Source: Kiritimatiellia bacterium (lineage in GTDB: Bacteria; Verrucomicrobiota; Kiritimatiellia; RFP12; UBA1067). Taken from it: a stretch of DNA of 32,281 nucleotides. A program made the translations under genes and the position numbers. Under the pieces are notes generated by a model. It did not search any database. It saw only the letters and a program-made list of their open reading frames with translations, and was not told the origin of the DNA. This document shows positions 23,184 to 31,530 of this stretch, in pieces (position 1 is the stretch's first letter; every line of letters starts with the position of its first letter). The DNA is taken from assembly GCA_016284515.1 (NCBI GenBank), contig JAEEOY010000046.1:1-32281 (forward strand), read 5' to 3'.

Positions 23184-25208
23184 ATGGCGCAGAAGATACA
23201 GTACCGCAAGGAGTTCTTCGACCGCGACTACACCCTGTGGGAGGCATACCGCAGGGTGTGGAAGTACGCGCGCAAGTACAAGCTTAGGCTTGCGATCGGC
23301 GTTTTGTGCGGAATGATCACGGCGGGCACCCTCGTGCCGCTGTTCCAGCTCGTGCAGCCCGCGCTGCGCCAGGCAGAGACGATGGACGACAGGGCGGTCG
23401 CGGCTGCGCAGTCCGCCAAGGCCGAGTCTTCCGCGCCTGCATCTGCCGCTGTCACTGCGTCGGATTCCGCGGTCGCGCCGACGGATGGCGCACCTGCGGC
23501 GCATAAGCACCACAAGAGCGGGTTCGAGCGCGAGATCGCGCGCAACTCGAAGCTTCCGAGCTGGTATCCCCAGGTCGAGAAGCTTGCCGCGAAGTGCGGC
23601 ATAAAGCTTCAGAACGACCAGGGAGGAATGGGCGGCGCGCTGCTCCTCATAGCATGCGTCATAGTGCCCGCGCTTGCGTTCGTGCGGCTTTTGCTCATGT
23701 ATCTCAACCACTACTGCCTCAGCTGGTCCGGGGCGCATGCGGTCGCGGATCTCCGCCAGGAGATGCTCGAGCACGTGACGAAGCAGTCTCTTGAGTTCTT
23801 CGGCAGGGTGGACGTCGGGCAGATAATGATGCGCGTATGCGCGGACCCGACGCAGATACAGACGATTCTCGCGACGATACTCTCCGAGGTCGCGCTCGCG
23901 CCGTTCGAGATACTCGTCTCGTTCGGATTCATCATCTGGTTCGCGGTGACGAACCACATGCTTCCGACGCTGTTCCTCATATTCATCGGCTTCCCGCTCT
24001 TCGTCCTTCCCATACAGATGCTCGGCAGCGTGATCAAGAAGTGGTCGCGCCGCTCGATGGAGCGCGGCTCGATGATCGGCGCGAAGATACACGAGATCCT
24101 CACGTGCATCCGCGTCGTGAAGAGCTACAACACCGAGGAGTACGAGAAGCAGCAGTACGAGGCGACGAACAAGTACCTCCTCAAGTCCACGATGCGCGGA
24201 CTCCGCTTCGGGCTTCTCGTGCCGCCGACCGTCGAGACCGTCGGCGTGCTGCTTCTGTGCGGATTCCTCGTCTGGTGCTACGTGATGAACGTGAAAGTGT
24301 CGGACGTCGCGCCGATGCTCGCGCCGCTTCTCATCATCTACAAGCCGATCAAGCAGCTCTCGAAGCTGCAGGTTCAGGTCGAGGTGTCGATGGCTTCGCT
24401 GAACCGAATCTACTCGCTGCTCGACTGCCACATGGAGCTTCCCGTGAACCCGAACCCCGTGCGCAAGGCCACCTTCGACGACCGCATCTCGTTCGAGGAC
24501 GTGACGTTCCGCTACGAGTCCGCGGAGATCGACGCGGTGTCGCACGCGACGTTCGAGATTCCGCGCGGGAAAGTCATCGCGGTCGTGGGCGGGACGGGGT
24601 CCGGCAAGTCGACCACCTCGGGGCTCCTCGCGCGCTTCTACGATCCGCAGTCCGGACGCATCACCATCGACGGAGTCGACCTAAAGGACGTCGACGTAGG
24701 CGACCTCAGGCGGCTCCTCGGCGCGGTCATGCAGGAGACGATACTCTTCAACGACACGATCGAGAACAACATCCGCTACGGCACTCCTGGCGCGACGCAC
24801 GAACAGGTCGTCGCCGCGGCGAAGCTCGCCAACGCGCACGAGTTCATAATGGCGCAGCCCGAAGGCTATTCGCGCATCGTCGGCGAGAAGGGCTTTTCGC
24901 TTTCCGGCGGCGAGCGCCAGCGCATCGCGATCGCGCGCGCGATCCTGAAGAATCCGCCGATCCTCATCCTCGACGAGGCGACGAGCGCGCTCGACACTGT
25001 GACGGAGCGCCTCGTGCAGGACGCGCTCAACAACCTTATGGCCAACCGCACGACGTTCGCCATCGCGCACCGCCTGTCGACGATTCGCGACGCGGACATG
25101 ATCCTCGTCATGGACCACGGCCGCATCGTGGAGCGCGGCACGCACGACGAGCTCATCGCGAAGAACGGCGTCTACCGCCGCCTGTGCGAGATGCAGCAGA
25201 TGACATGA
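23184..25208 (+). CDS. MsbA-like ABC exporter (fused TMD-NBD) with a large extracytoplasmic insert
   Basis: A 674-residue half-transporter that works as a dimer, probably flipping lipid A-type lipids or exporting a hydrophobic substrate. TM1 is near 36-56; then an insert of about 90 residues (62-148), Ala/Ser/Pro-rich with HKHHK, precedes TM2 near 151-172. This loop is far longer than in MsbA. The remaining TM segments are normal. The nucleotide-binding domain has Walker A GGTGSGKST (near 469), signature SLSGGERQRIAIARAI (near 573), Walker B ILILDEATSALD and the His in IAHRLS. The stop TGA overlaps the next ATG (ATGA), so the DUF1796 gene is coupled to it. Confidence 0.9.
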   Translation: MAQKIQYRKEFFDRDYTLWEAYRRVWKYARKYKLRLAIGVLCGMITAGTLVPLFQLVQPALRQAETMDDRAVAAAQSAKAESSAPASAAVTASDSAVAPTDGAPAAHKHHKSGFEREIARNSKLPSWYPQVEKLAAKCGIKLQNDQGGMGGALLLIACVIVPALAFVRLLLMYLNHYCLSWSGAHAVADLRQEMLEHVTKQSLEFFGRVDVGQIMMRVCADPTQIQTILATILSEVALAPFEILVSFGFIIWFAVTNHMLPTLFLIFIGFPLFVLPIQMLGSVIKKWSRRSMERGSMIGAKIHEILTCIRVVKSYNTEEYEKQQYEATNKYLLKSTMRGLRFGLLVPPTVETVGVLLLCGFLVWCYVMNVKVSDVAPMLAPLLIIYKPIKQLSKLQVQVEVSMASLNRIYSLLDCHMELPVNPNPVRKATFDDRISFEDVTFRYESAEIDAVSHATFEIPRGKVIAVVGGTGSGKSTTSGLLARFYDPQSGRITIDGVDLKDVDVGDLRRLLGAVMQETILFNDTIENNIRYGTPGATHEQVVAAAKLANAHEFIMAQPEGYSRIVGEKGFSLSGGERQRIAIARAILKNPPILILDEATSALDTVTERLVQDALNNLMANRTTFAIAHRLSTIRDADMILVMDHGRIVERGTHDELIAKNGVYRRLCEMQQMT

Positions 25209-25882
25209 CGAGCCGCCCGACAGACCCGCTCGCGGAGGAATACGACTTCGTAGCGAGCATCGGCTACGACTGCCACTGCGCCACCATGCTCAGGAAGCTT
25301 GGCCTCAGGTCCTGCTCCTCCCCCCTCGACTGGCTCACGGCGGCTCCCCTGGAGACGAGGCTCAGGCTCGTGGAGACTCGCTTCGCCGGATTCCTCGAGA
25401 AGGCGAACATGCGCAGGCTGGAGAAGGAGCCGGACGCGCCCGGAAAGGGCAACGACCACTACGAGGACTCCGCGACGGGGCTTAGGTTCTTCCACGACTT
25501 CCGCGAGACGCTTCCCTTCGACGAGTCCTACGCGCAGGTCTCCGCCAAGTACGCGCGCCGCATCGCGCGGCTGTACGACAACGTCGGCAAGGCGAAGCGC
25601 ACGCTCTTCGTCTGGTGCGACTACGCGCGTCCGCTCTCCGAGGAGGCACGCGCGGCCGCCGAGGGGCGACTTCGCGCGGCGTTCCCCGGACGCGACGTGC
25701 GGCTGCTCGCCGTCCGCTCCGACGACGACTTCTCGAAGATAAAAAGCCCCCTCGCGGCCGCCATGCGCCGGCGCACGGCGCGGCTGAGGCTGCTCATCCG
25801 CTGCCTAACGTGGCCGCACCTCACGCGTGCGGCGCGGAGCGCGGCAAGGCGCCGGCTGGAGCGGAAGTGGGGGCTCGAGTGA
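25205..25882 (+). CDS. DUF1796 family putative papain-like cysteine peptidase
   Basis: A 225-residue protein. The N-terminus FVASIGYDCHCATMLRKLGL followed by SSPLDWL matches the DUF1796 family pattern, in which S-x-G-x-x-C near the start supplies a candidate catalytic Cys and P-x-D-W follows. Members are predicted papain-like peptidases or transferases and are often found near polysaccharide or cell-envelope genes. The C-terminal part is basic and Arg-rich. It starts in the ATGA overlap with the exporter gene, suggesting a link to envelope export. No enzymatic role is proven for the family. Confidence 0.65.
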   Translation: MTSRPTDPLAEEYDFVASIGYDCHCATMLRKLGLRSCSSPLDWLTAAPLETRLRLVETRFAGFLEKANMRRLEKEPDAPGKGNDHYEDSATGLRFFHDFRETLPFDESYAQVSAKYARRIARLYDNVGKAKRTLFVWCDYARPLSEEARAAAEGRLRAAFPGRDVRLLAVRSDDDFSKIKSPLAAAMRRRTARLRLLIRCLTWPHLTRAARSAARRRLERKWGLE

Positions 25883-25914
25883 CGGATGCGTCCGCGCGCG
25901 CCGTCGGAATTTGG

Positions 25915-25920
25915 TAAAAT
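25915..25920 (+). promoter_or_regulatory. -10 hexamer TAAAAT, leaderless promoter of ruvB
   Basis: GGTAAAATATAC ends nine bases before the ATG at 25930, leaving no room for a ribosome-binding site. Confidence 0.5.
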
Positions 25921-25929
25921 ATACGGCAT

Positions 25930-26946
25930 ATGCAGGCAGAGCGCAAGAGCGAAGAGCTGAACAGGTCCACGGCGTTTGACAACAGGCTGCGTCCGACGGA
26001 CTTCGACGGATTCGTGGGCCAGGCGAAGGTCCGCGACAGGATGCTTCTCGCCGTGCGCGCCGCGAAGGAGCGCGGCGAGTCGCTGGACCACGTGCTTTTT
26101 TCGGGTCCGCCCGGCCTCGGCAAGACAACGCTTTCGTACATCCTCGGCCAGGCGATGGGAGTGAACGTCAAGACGACGTCCGGCCCCGTTATCACGAAGC
26201 CTGGCGATCTTGCCGGGCTTCTCACCTCCCTCGAGCCGGGCGACATTGTCTTCATCGACGAGATACACCGCATGGCGAAGACGGTCGAGGAGTATCTCTA
26301 CAGCGCGATGGAGGACTACGCGATCGACATCATGCTCGACCAGGGTCCGAACGCGCGCTCGGTTCGGCTGGAGCTTCCGCGCTTCACCCTCGTCGGCGCG
26401 ACGACGCGCATCGGGCTCATAGCGGCGCCGCTCCGCGCGCGCTTCGGCTTCGTCAACAGGCTCGACTACTACGAACCCCCGGAGCTTGCCGAGATCGTGA
26501 CGCGCAGCGCCGCGAAGCTCGGCGTCGACATCGACTCCGAAGGCGCGCTCGAAATCGCCCGCCGCGCGCGCGGCACGCCGCGAATTGCGAACAACCTCCT
26601 GAGGCGCGTCAGGGACTACGCCCAGGTTAAGGCCGGCAACTTCATAACTCTCGACGTCGCGAGGGAGTCTCTGTCGCTCCTGGAGATCGATCCGCACGGA
26701 CTCGACGAGATGGACCGACGCGTCCTTGAGACGATCTGCCTGAAGTTCGGTGGCGGACCGGTGGGGCTCTCGACAATCGCCGTTTCCGTCGGCGAGGAGC
26801 CGGACACGATCGAAGAGGCCTACGAGCCGTTCCTCATCATGGAGGGCTATCTGGAGCGCACGCCGAAGGGGCGCGTCGCGACGAAGCTTGCGTGGGATAC
26901 GCTCGGGCTGAAGCCCGCCGCGAGGCAGGGCGAGCTCGGGCTCTGA
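25930..26946 (+). CDS. ruvB: Holliday junction branch migration ATPase RuvB
   Basis: A 338-residue AAA+ motor of normal length that drives Holliday junction migration with Ruv[12 protein letters not shown] at the N-terminus, Walker [10 protein letters not shown] (59-67), Walker [10 protein letters not shown], sensor 1 [14 protein letters not shown], sensor 2 [12 protein letters not shown] and a C-terminal winged-helix domain with [18 protein letters not shown]. It has its own -10 hexamer and no ruvA or ruvC beside it. It is convergent with dtd, with only seven bases between stop codons. Confidence 0.96.
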   Translation: MQAERKSEELNRSTAFDNRLRPTDFDGFVGQAKVRDRMLLAVRAAKERGESLDHVLFSGPPGLGKTTLSYILGQAMGVNVKTTSGPVITKPGDLAGLLTSLEPGDIVFIDEIHRMAKTVEEYLYSAMEDYAIDIMLDQGPNARSVRLELPRFTLVGATTRIGLIAAPLRARFGFVNRLDYYEPPELAEIVTRSAAKLGVDIDSEGALEIARRARGTPRIANNLLRRVRDYAQVKAGNFITLDVARESLSLLEIDPHGLDEMDRRVLETICLKFGGGPVGLSTIAVSVGEEPDTIEEAYEPFLIMEGYLERTPKGRVATKLAWDTLGLKPAARQGELGL

Positions 26947-26953
26947 GCGGGGG

Positions 26954-27397
26954 TCAGCTCGCGAGCTCGACGGTGAAGGGTCCGTCGTTGAGAAGCCTCA
27001 CCTTCATGTCCGCTCCGAAGCGTCCGGTCTGCACTCTCTCCGCGCCGAGAAGCTCCCTGAGGTGCGCGACGAAGCTTTCGTAGAGCGGGACGGCGAGCTC
27101 GGGCCTGGCGGCGGCGGAGAATCCGGGGCGGTTCCCGTGCGCCGTGTCGGCGTACAGCGTGAACTGCGAGACGACTATCACCGATCCGCCGATGTCGACT
27201 ATGGAGCGGTTCGTCTTGCCTGCGTCGTCCTCGAAGATGCGCAGCTTGAAAAGCCGCTCGGCGAGACGCGCCGCGTCCGCCTCTGTGTCGCCGTGGGTCA
27301 CTCCGAAGAGGACGAGATACCCGGCGCCGATCTCCGCGACCCTTTCGCCGCCGATGTCGACGCTCGCCTCTGCTACTCGCTGCACCAGTGCCTTCAT
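26954..27397 (-). CDS. dtd: D-aminoacyl-tRNA deacylase
   Basis: A 147-residue enzyme of normal length that removes D-amino acids and glycine wrongly attached to tRNA. MKALVQRVAEASV at the N-terminus, the active-site SQFTLYADT, then NRPGFSAAARPE (Gly where Ser is usual in NRPSF) and the cross-chiral Gly-Pro motif in LLNDGPFTVEL near the C-terminus. It is divergent from the HlyD-type gene at 27505; its promoter has TATCAT seven bases before the start codon, so it is probably leaderless. Confidence 0.93.
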   Translation of the reverse strand: MKALVQRVAEASVDIGGERVAEIGAGYLVLFGVTHGDTEADAARLAERLFKLRIFEDDAGKTNRSIVDIGGSVIVVSQFTLYADTAHGNRPGFSAAARPELAVPLYESFVAHLRELLGAERVQTGRFGADMKVRLLNDGPFTVELAS

Positions 27398-27404
27398 GTC
27401 GCAA

Positions 27405-27410
27405 ATGATA
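27405..27410 (-). promoter_or_regulatory. -10 hexamer TATCAT, leaderless promoter of dtd
   Basis: On the minus strand TATCAT is followed by seven bases and the dtd ATG (27397). It is back to back with the efflux operon promoter. Confidence 0.5.
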
Positions 27411-27466
27411 CATCAAACACGTTGTCCATGTCAATGGCGTCTGCGCGCGCATTTCCTGATCGGACT

Positions 27467-27496
27467 TTGATATGGGGTCGGATATTTTGATATAAT
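27467..27496 (+). promoter_or_regulatory. Promoter of the MacA-MacB-type operon, leaderless
   Basis: TTGATA (27467-27472) and TATAAT (27491-27496) with 18 bases between. Eight bases separate the -10 from the ATG at 27505, so transcription should begin at or next to the start codon. Confidence 0.65.
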
Positions 27497-27504
27497 ATCC
27501 GCCA

Positions 27505-28977
27505 ATGAAGAAAAAGACAATCGCACTGGTGTGTGTTGCGGGGACGGCGGTTTTGGGGGCGCTGGTACTGCTTTCACGGCGTGACGGCAACGAAGGGGAG
27601 TCGCAGTCGCTCTACGCGACCGTGCAGGAGGGGCCGCTCGTCATCAACGTCGAGGAGTACGGCGAAATCGCGCCGAGCGAGCAGATAACGCTCAAGAACG
27701 AGGTGCAGGGCCGCACGTCGATCATCACGCTCGTCCCTGAGGGGAAGATCGTGCAGGAGGGGGAGGTGCTCGTGCAGCTCGACGTCTCGTCCAAGATCGA
27801 CGAGAAGGACAGCCAGGAGATCACCCTGCGCAACGCCGAGAGCGCGCTTGAGGTCGCCCGCGAGGCGCTCGACATCCAGAAGAACCAGTCCGAGAGCGAC
27901 GTCGAGCTCGCCGAGCAGGACTACGAGTTCGCGAAGGAGGATCTCGACAAGTACGAGAACGGCGACTATCCGACGAAGCTCATCGCCCAGAAGGGGCACC
28001 TCGCCATCAGCGAGCAGCAGGTGAAGCAGGCGAAGGACAAGTACGAGTGGTCGAAGAAGCTCTTCGCGGAGGACTTCATATCCGAGACGGAGCTCGAGGG
28101 CGACGAGCTCAGCTGGCGCTCGAGCCAGCTGTCGTTCGAGTCTGCCAAGCGCGAGCTCGACCTCCTCGAGACGTTCACGCACAAGCGCGAGCTCGCGAAG
28201 TTCAAGAGCGACGTGAAGCAGAAGGGCATGGCCCTCGAGCGCACGCGCAAGCGCGCGGCCTCCGCCGTCGCGCAGGCGGAGAGCAACCTGCGCGCCAGGG
28301 AGAGCGAGTTCAAGAAGCAGCAGCAGCGCTACGACAAGATCACGAACCAGATCGACATGGCGACGATCCGCGCGCCGCGCGGCGGACAGGTCGTGTATGC
28401 GTCCTCCCGCATGGGCCGCGAGCCGCTGCAGGAAGGCCAGGAGGTCTGGGAGAGGCAGGAGCTCATAATCCTACCGACGGCGGACGCGTTCTCGGCCAAG
28501 ATCAACATCCACGAGGCTAACCTCAAGTCGATCTCGACGGGAATGCCGGTGCGCGTCAGATGCGATGCGCTTCCCGACCGCGTGTTCAACGGGACGATCT
28601 CTAAGATCGCGCCGATGCCCGACAACGAGCGCAAGTGGATGAACCCGGACCTCAAGGAGTATCCGACGCGGGTGCTTATTCCCGACGGACAGGGCGAGCT
28701 CAGGAATGGCATGGGCTGCAAGGCGGAGATCATAATCGAGCAGTATGAGAAGGCGGTGTACGTTCCGGTTCAGTGCGTCGTTCGCATCGCCGGTCAGTCG
28801 TACGTCTACGTGCGCCGCGCGGGAGGCGACGAAAGGCGCAAAGTGGAGACGGGGCTCGACAACAGCCGATTCGTTCGCATCCTCTCCGGCGTCGTCCCTG
28901 GCGAGGAGGTGTCGCTATCGCCGCCGCTCGGGGAGTCCGTTTCGGGAGACGACCTCAAGACAGTCGCGGAGGAGTGA
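27505..28977 (+). CDS. HlyD/MacA-type periplasmic adaptor (membrane-fusion protein)
   Basis: A 490-residue adaptor anchored by one N-terminal TM segment (about 4-24). It has a barrel-sandwich half (VQGRTSIITLVPEGKIVQEGEVLVQLD), a long charged coiled-coil hairpin (about 105-290, rich in Glu, Lys and Gln), the returning lipoyl half (ATIRAPRGGQVVYAS) and beta-barrel and membrane-proximal domains (FSAKINIHEANLKSI, VPVQCVVRIAGQSYVYV). It links an inner-membrane MacB-type pump to an outer-membrane channel. It begins an operon with an ATPase seven bases later and then a permease. The NodT-type channel at 20696 is a candidate partner. Confidence 0.9.
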   Translation: MKKKTIALVCVAGTAVLGALVLLSRRDGNEGESQSLYATVQEGPLVINVEEYGEIAPSEQITLKNEVQGRTSIITLVPEGKIVQEGEVLVQLDVSSKIDEKDSQEITLRNAESALEVAREALDIQKNQSESDVELAEQDYEFAKEDLDKYENGDYPTKLIAQKGHLAISEQQVKQAKDKYEWSKKLFAEDFISETELEGDELSWRSSQLSFESAKRELDLLETFTHKRELAKFKSDVKQKGMALERTRKRAASAVAQAESNLRARESEFKKQQQRYDKITNQIDMATIRAPRGGQVVYASSRMGREPLQEGQEVWERQELIILPTADAFSAKINIHEANLKSISTGMPVRVRCDALPDRVFNGTISKIAPMPDNERKWMNPDLKEYPTRVLIPDGQGELRNGMGCKAEIIIEQYEKAVYVPVQCVVRIAGQSYVYVRRAGGDERRKVETGLDNSRFVRILSGVVPGEEVSLSPPLGESVSGDDLKTVAEE

Positions 28978-28984
28978 CGCGCCG

Positions 28985-29668
28985 ATGTCCGCCGAGTACG
29001 CAATCGAGATCGAGAACCTCGCCAAGGTCTACGACATGGGCGAGGAGAAGGTCCACGCGCTCAGGGGCGTTACGGCGCGCTTCGAGAAGGGCTCGTTCTG
29101 GGCGATCATGGGCCATTCCGGGTCCGGAAAGTCGACGATGCTCCAGATACTCGGCTGCCTCGACCGCCCGACCTCGGGACGCTACATCCTCAACGGACGC
29201 GAGGTGTCCAACCTCGGCGACGACGAGCTGAGCGACGTGCGCCTCAAGTACCTCGGCTTCGTGTTCCAGAGCTTCAACCTGATCCCGCAGCTAACCGTCG
29301 AGGAGAACATAGCGCTTCCGCTCTACTACCAGGGCGTGGACGACGCGACGAGCCGCCGGCGCGCGGCGGAGTACGCTGCGTACGTGGGGCTCTCGGAGCG
29401 CCTTCGGCACCGTCCGAACCAGCTCTCCGGCGGACAGCAGCAGCGCGTCGCAATCGCGCGCGCACTCGCGACCGATCCGGTCGTGATTCTCGCCGACGAA
29501 CCGACCGGAAACCTCGACACCGCGATGAGCATCGAGATCATGAACCTCTTCACCGACCTCCACAAGCGCGGCAAGACGATAGTGATGGTCACGCACGAGG
29601 ACGACATCGCGGCGTACGCGGAGCACAGGCTCGTGATGCGCGACGGACTCGTCAAGGAGGTGCGGTGA
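28985..29668 (+). CDS. MacB-type ABC transporter ATP-binding protein
   Basis: A 227-residue ATPase. Walker A GHSGSGKS (43-50), [19 protein letters not shown], signature [16 protein letters not shown], Walker [13 protein letters not shown] and switch VMVTHED. It starts at the ATG at 28985, seven bases after the adaptor gene. It powers the permease encoded next, whose GTG start overlaps its stop (GTGA). In classic MacB the ATPase and permease are one chain; here they are separate. Confidence 0.92.
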   Translation: MSAEYAIEIENLAKVYDMGEEKVHALRGVTARFEKGSFWAIMGHSGSGKSTMLQILGCLDRPTSGRYILNGREVSNLGDDELSDVRLKYLGFVFQSFNLIPQLTVEENIALPLYYQGVDDATSRRRAAEYAAYVGLSERLRHRPNQLSGGQQQRVAIARALATDPVVILADEPTGNLDTAMSIEIMNLFTDLHKRGKTIVMVTHEDDIAAYAEHRLVMRDGLVKEVR

Positions 29669-30939
29669 CGCTTCCGTTCGCGAGACTCAGGCGCGACTTC
29701 GCGCTCGGCGTGAAGAACCTGCTGCTGCACAAGCTCAGGAGCTTCCTCACGATGCTCGGACTCGTCTTCGGCGTGGGCAGCGTCATTGCGATGCTCGCGA
29801 TCGGCGAGGGCGCGTCGCGCGACGCGCTGGAGCGAATCCGCAAGCTCGGCAGCCACAACATCATGCTTCTCTCCAAGAAGCCGCCCGAGGACCGCAACTC
29901 GCAGCAGAAGCGCGCGTGGTTCTCGATCTACGGGCTTCTCTACGCCGACGCGGAGCGCATCGCGGCGACTGTCCCGTCCGTCGACAAGGTCGTTCCATTC
30001 AAGTCGCTCGTAAAGCCCGCGCGCTACCGCGGGCGCGCTGAGGACCTGCGTGTCATCTGTACGACGGACGAGTGGTTCGAGCTTGTGAAGCGCGACGTCG
30101 TCGCGGGACGCGTCATGACGTCCGACGACATCCGCGAGTTCGCGTCCGTCGCGGTCCTCACGGAGTGGGGCGCGCGCAAGATGCTCGCGAACGAGCACGC
30201 GCTCGGCGAGACGCTCACCATCGAAGGAAACACCTACCGCGTTATCGGAATCGTCAAGAGCGAGGGCGGAGACTCCGAGTCGGGCGACACGCCCGACAGC
30301 CGCTCGGACGTGTACATCCCGATAGCCGCCGCGCGCCAGCGCTACGGGGACGTCTTCTTCCGCCGCACCAACGGCGCGTCGATACGCGAGAAGGTGGAGC
30401 TGCACGGAATCATCGCGCGCGTCCGCGACGAGCGCGACGTCGAGCCGACGGCGAAGGCGGTGGAGCGAATCCTCGAGACCTCGCACAAGTCGAAGGACTA
30501 CGCGATAAACGTCCCGCTCCAGCTCCTCAAGCAGGCGGAGGCGACGAAGCGCACCTTCTCGATAGTGCTCGGTGCGATAGCGGGCATCTCGCTCCTCGTC
30601 GGCGGAATCGGCATCATGAACATCATGCTCGCGTCCGTCACGGAGCGCACTCGCGAGATCGGGATCCGCCGCGCAATCGGCGCGCGCCGCTCGCAGATCG
30701 TAATGCAGTTCCTCATCGAGGCGCTCGTGCTCTCCGTCTTCGGCGGCTTGATAGGCATGGCGCTCGGTCTCGCCATCCCGCTTCTCGTCACAGCCTTCGC
30801 CGGCATGCCCACGGTCGTCACGCCTTGGTCGCTCGTCCTGTCGTTCGGCATTTCCGTCGGCGTCGGGATCGGTTTCGGAATCTACCCCGCGATGCGCGCC
30901 TCCAAGCTCGACCCCATCATCGCCCTCAGGTACGAGTAG
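29665..30939 (+). CDS. MacB-type ABC transporter permease
   Basis: A 424-residue inner-membrane protein. [20 protein letters not shown] is the typical N-terminal TM of MacB permeases, followed by a large periplasmic domain (MacB_PCD) and a C-terminal FtsX domain of three TM segments starting [20 protein letters not shown], with the loop [19 protein letters not shown] and the ending [20 protein letters not shown]. The start is a GTG in a GTGA overlap with the ATPase gene, so translation is coupled. Together with the adaptor and an outer-membrane factor it should export a drug, peptide or siderophore-type molecule. Confidence 0.93.
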   Translation: MTLPFARLRRDFALGVKNLLLHKLRSFLTMLGLVFGVGSVIAMLAIGEGASRDALERIRKLGSHNIMLLSKKPPEDRNSQQKRAWFSIYGLLYADAERIAATVPSVDKVVPFKSLVKPARYRGRAEDLRVICTTDEWFELVKRDVVAGRVMTSDDIREFASVAVLTEWGARKMLANEHALGETLTIEGNTYRVIGIVKSEGGDSESGDTPDSRSDVYIPIAAARQRYGDVFFRRTNGASIREKVELHGIIARVRDERDVEPTAKAVERILETSHKSKDYAINVPLQLLKQAEATKRTFSIVLGAIAGISLLVGGIGIMNIMLASVTERTREIGIRRAIGARRSQIVMQFLIEALVLSVFGGLIGMALGLAIPLLVTAFAGMPTVVTPWSLVLSFGISVGVGIGFGIYPAMRASKLDPIIALRYE

Positions 30940-31068
30940 TCCGCACCAGTCCGCCAACTTCGAGTCTCGTTCAACATTCTGTCCATTACTCGTTTTAATA
31001 GAGCCTTGTAATACGAAATTCTTCGTTACGAAAAATTTCTCATGGTATCTGCTTCCTTTGACGAGGAT

Positions 31069-31074
31069 ATTATA
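31069..31074 (-). promoter_or_regulatory. Orphan minus-strand -10 hexamer
   Basis: On the minus strand GGTATAATATCC matches the promoter context of this genome. The transcript would run toward the 3' end of the MacB permease gene. The first ATG downstream gives only five codons, so no protein is evident. Confidence 0.35.
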
Positions 31075-31212
31075 CCAAAGCCGCTCAGACAGGTAGGGTG
31101 CGATCACCGAGCGCGCCGTGACGATCAAGAAATCATTCCGGCGGTGCCACATCTCTGGGAGGTCAGACTTCAGTGTCGCCCGCAGGGGCTTCCGTCGCGC
31201 CGTGCTCTATAG
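31070..31212 (+). pseudogene. Possible remnant of a RelE/HigB-like (Gp49-type) toxin gene
   Basis: One plus-strand frame reads [11 protein letters not shown], then GLPSRRALY-like residues before a TAG. L-W-E-x-R followed by R-x-L-Y is the core pattern of Gp49/HigB-type toxins. No start codon or antitoxin gene is seen, and the frame ends where the REP element at 31211 begins. The match is short and may be chance. Confidence 0.25.
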
Positions 31213-31217
31213 GGGGT

Positions 31218-31236
31218 TCCGTCGCTCCGCGACGGA
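31218..31236 (+). repeat. REP-like palindrome, copy 4
   Basis: TCCGTCGCTCCGCGACGGA, preceded by AGGGGGT, with T/A extending each arm by one base. Confidence 0.9.
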
Positions 31237-31333
31237 ACAATGAAGGGCGTGGTGCATTTCATTAGATAGCCACTTTCCATTCGCCTCCCTCGCATGCTCC
31301 CGATTATTTGATTCCATGCGAGCATTGCGAATG

Positions 31334-31352
31334 TCCGTCGCGGAGCGACGGA
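31334..31352 (-). repeat. REP-like palindrome, copy 5
   Basis: TCCGTCGCGGAGCGACGGA followed by CCCCCTG: opposite in direction to copies 4 and 6. Confidence 0.9.
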
Positions 31353-31398
31353 CCCCCTGTAGGATGGCCCTGCAGTGAACAGATCGCTTTCAGGGGGT

Positions 31399-31417
31399 TC
31401 CGTCGCTCCGCGACGGA
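31399..31417 (+). repeat. REP-like palindrome, copy 6
   Basis: TCCGTCGCTCCGCGACGGA preceded by CAGGGGGT. Closest to the apparent full consensus CAGGGGG plus palindrome. Confidence 0.9.
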
Positions 31418-31515
31418 ACGGATATAGTTGGATTTCAGTTGGCATTCATGTATTTTTCATAGTCGTATGTAGCGTCATGTTTTCAACCATGCATCCTTTC
31501 AACGGGGTAATATGG

Positions 31516-31521
31516 TATAAT
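31516..31521 (+). promoter_or_regulatory. -10 hexamer TATAAT, leaderless promoter of the kinase gene
   Basis: GGTATAATTTTC ends nine bases before the ATG at 31531; no ribosome-binding site fits between. Confidence 0.55.
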
Positions 31522-31530
31522 TTTCTCCGT

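Larger units (their letters stand above)
30940..31530 (+). other. REP-rich spacer with an orphan minus-strand promoter
   Basis: No intact gene in about 590 bases. Contents: an imperfect inverted repeat with TACGAA/TTCGT near 31009-31028, a minus-strand TATAAT at 31069-31074, a possible toxin-gene remnant (31070-31212), three REP palindromes in alternating orientation (31218, 31334, 31399), and the promoter of the kinase gene. No clear terminator for the efflux operon is seen. Confidence 0.55.

Noticed and set aside
29326-31152. 608-codon minus-strand ORF and similar long minus-strand ORFs (19643-20641, 20663-22234, 23049-24545, 25621-26697)
   Set aside because: They lie opposite clearly identified genes, are Arg/Glu-rich, and reflect high GC at third positions.
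31211-31420. CRISPR-like array of three REP copies
   Set aside because: Unequal spacing, alternating orientation and no cas genes; it fits a REP cluster.
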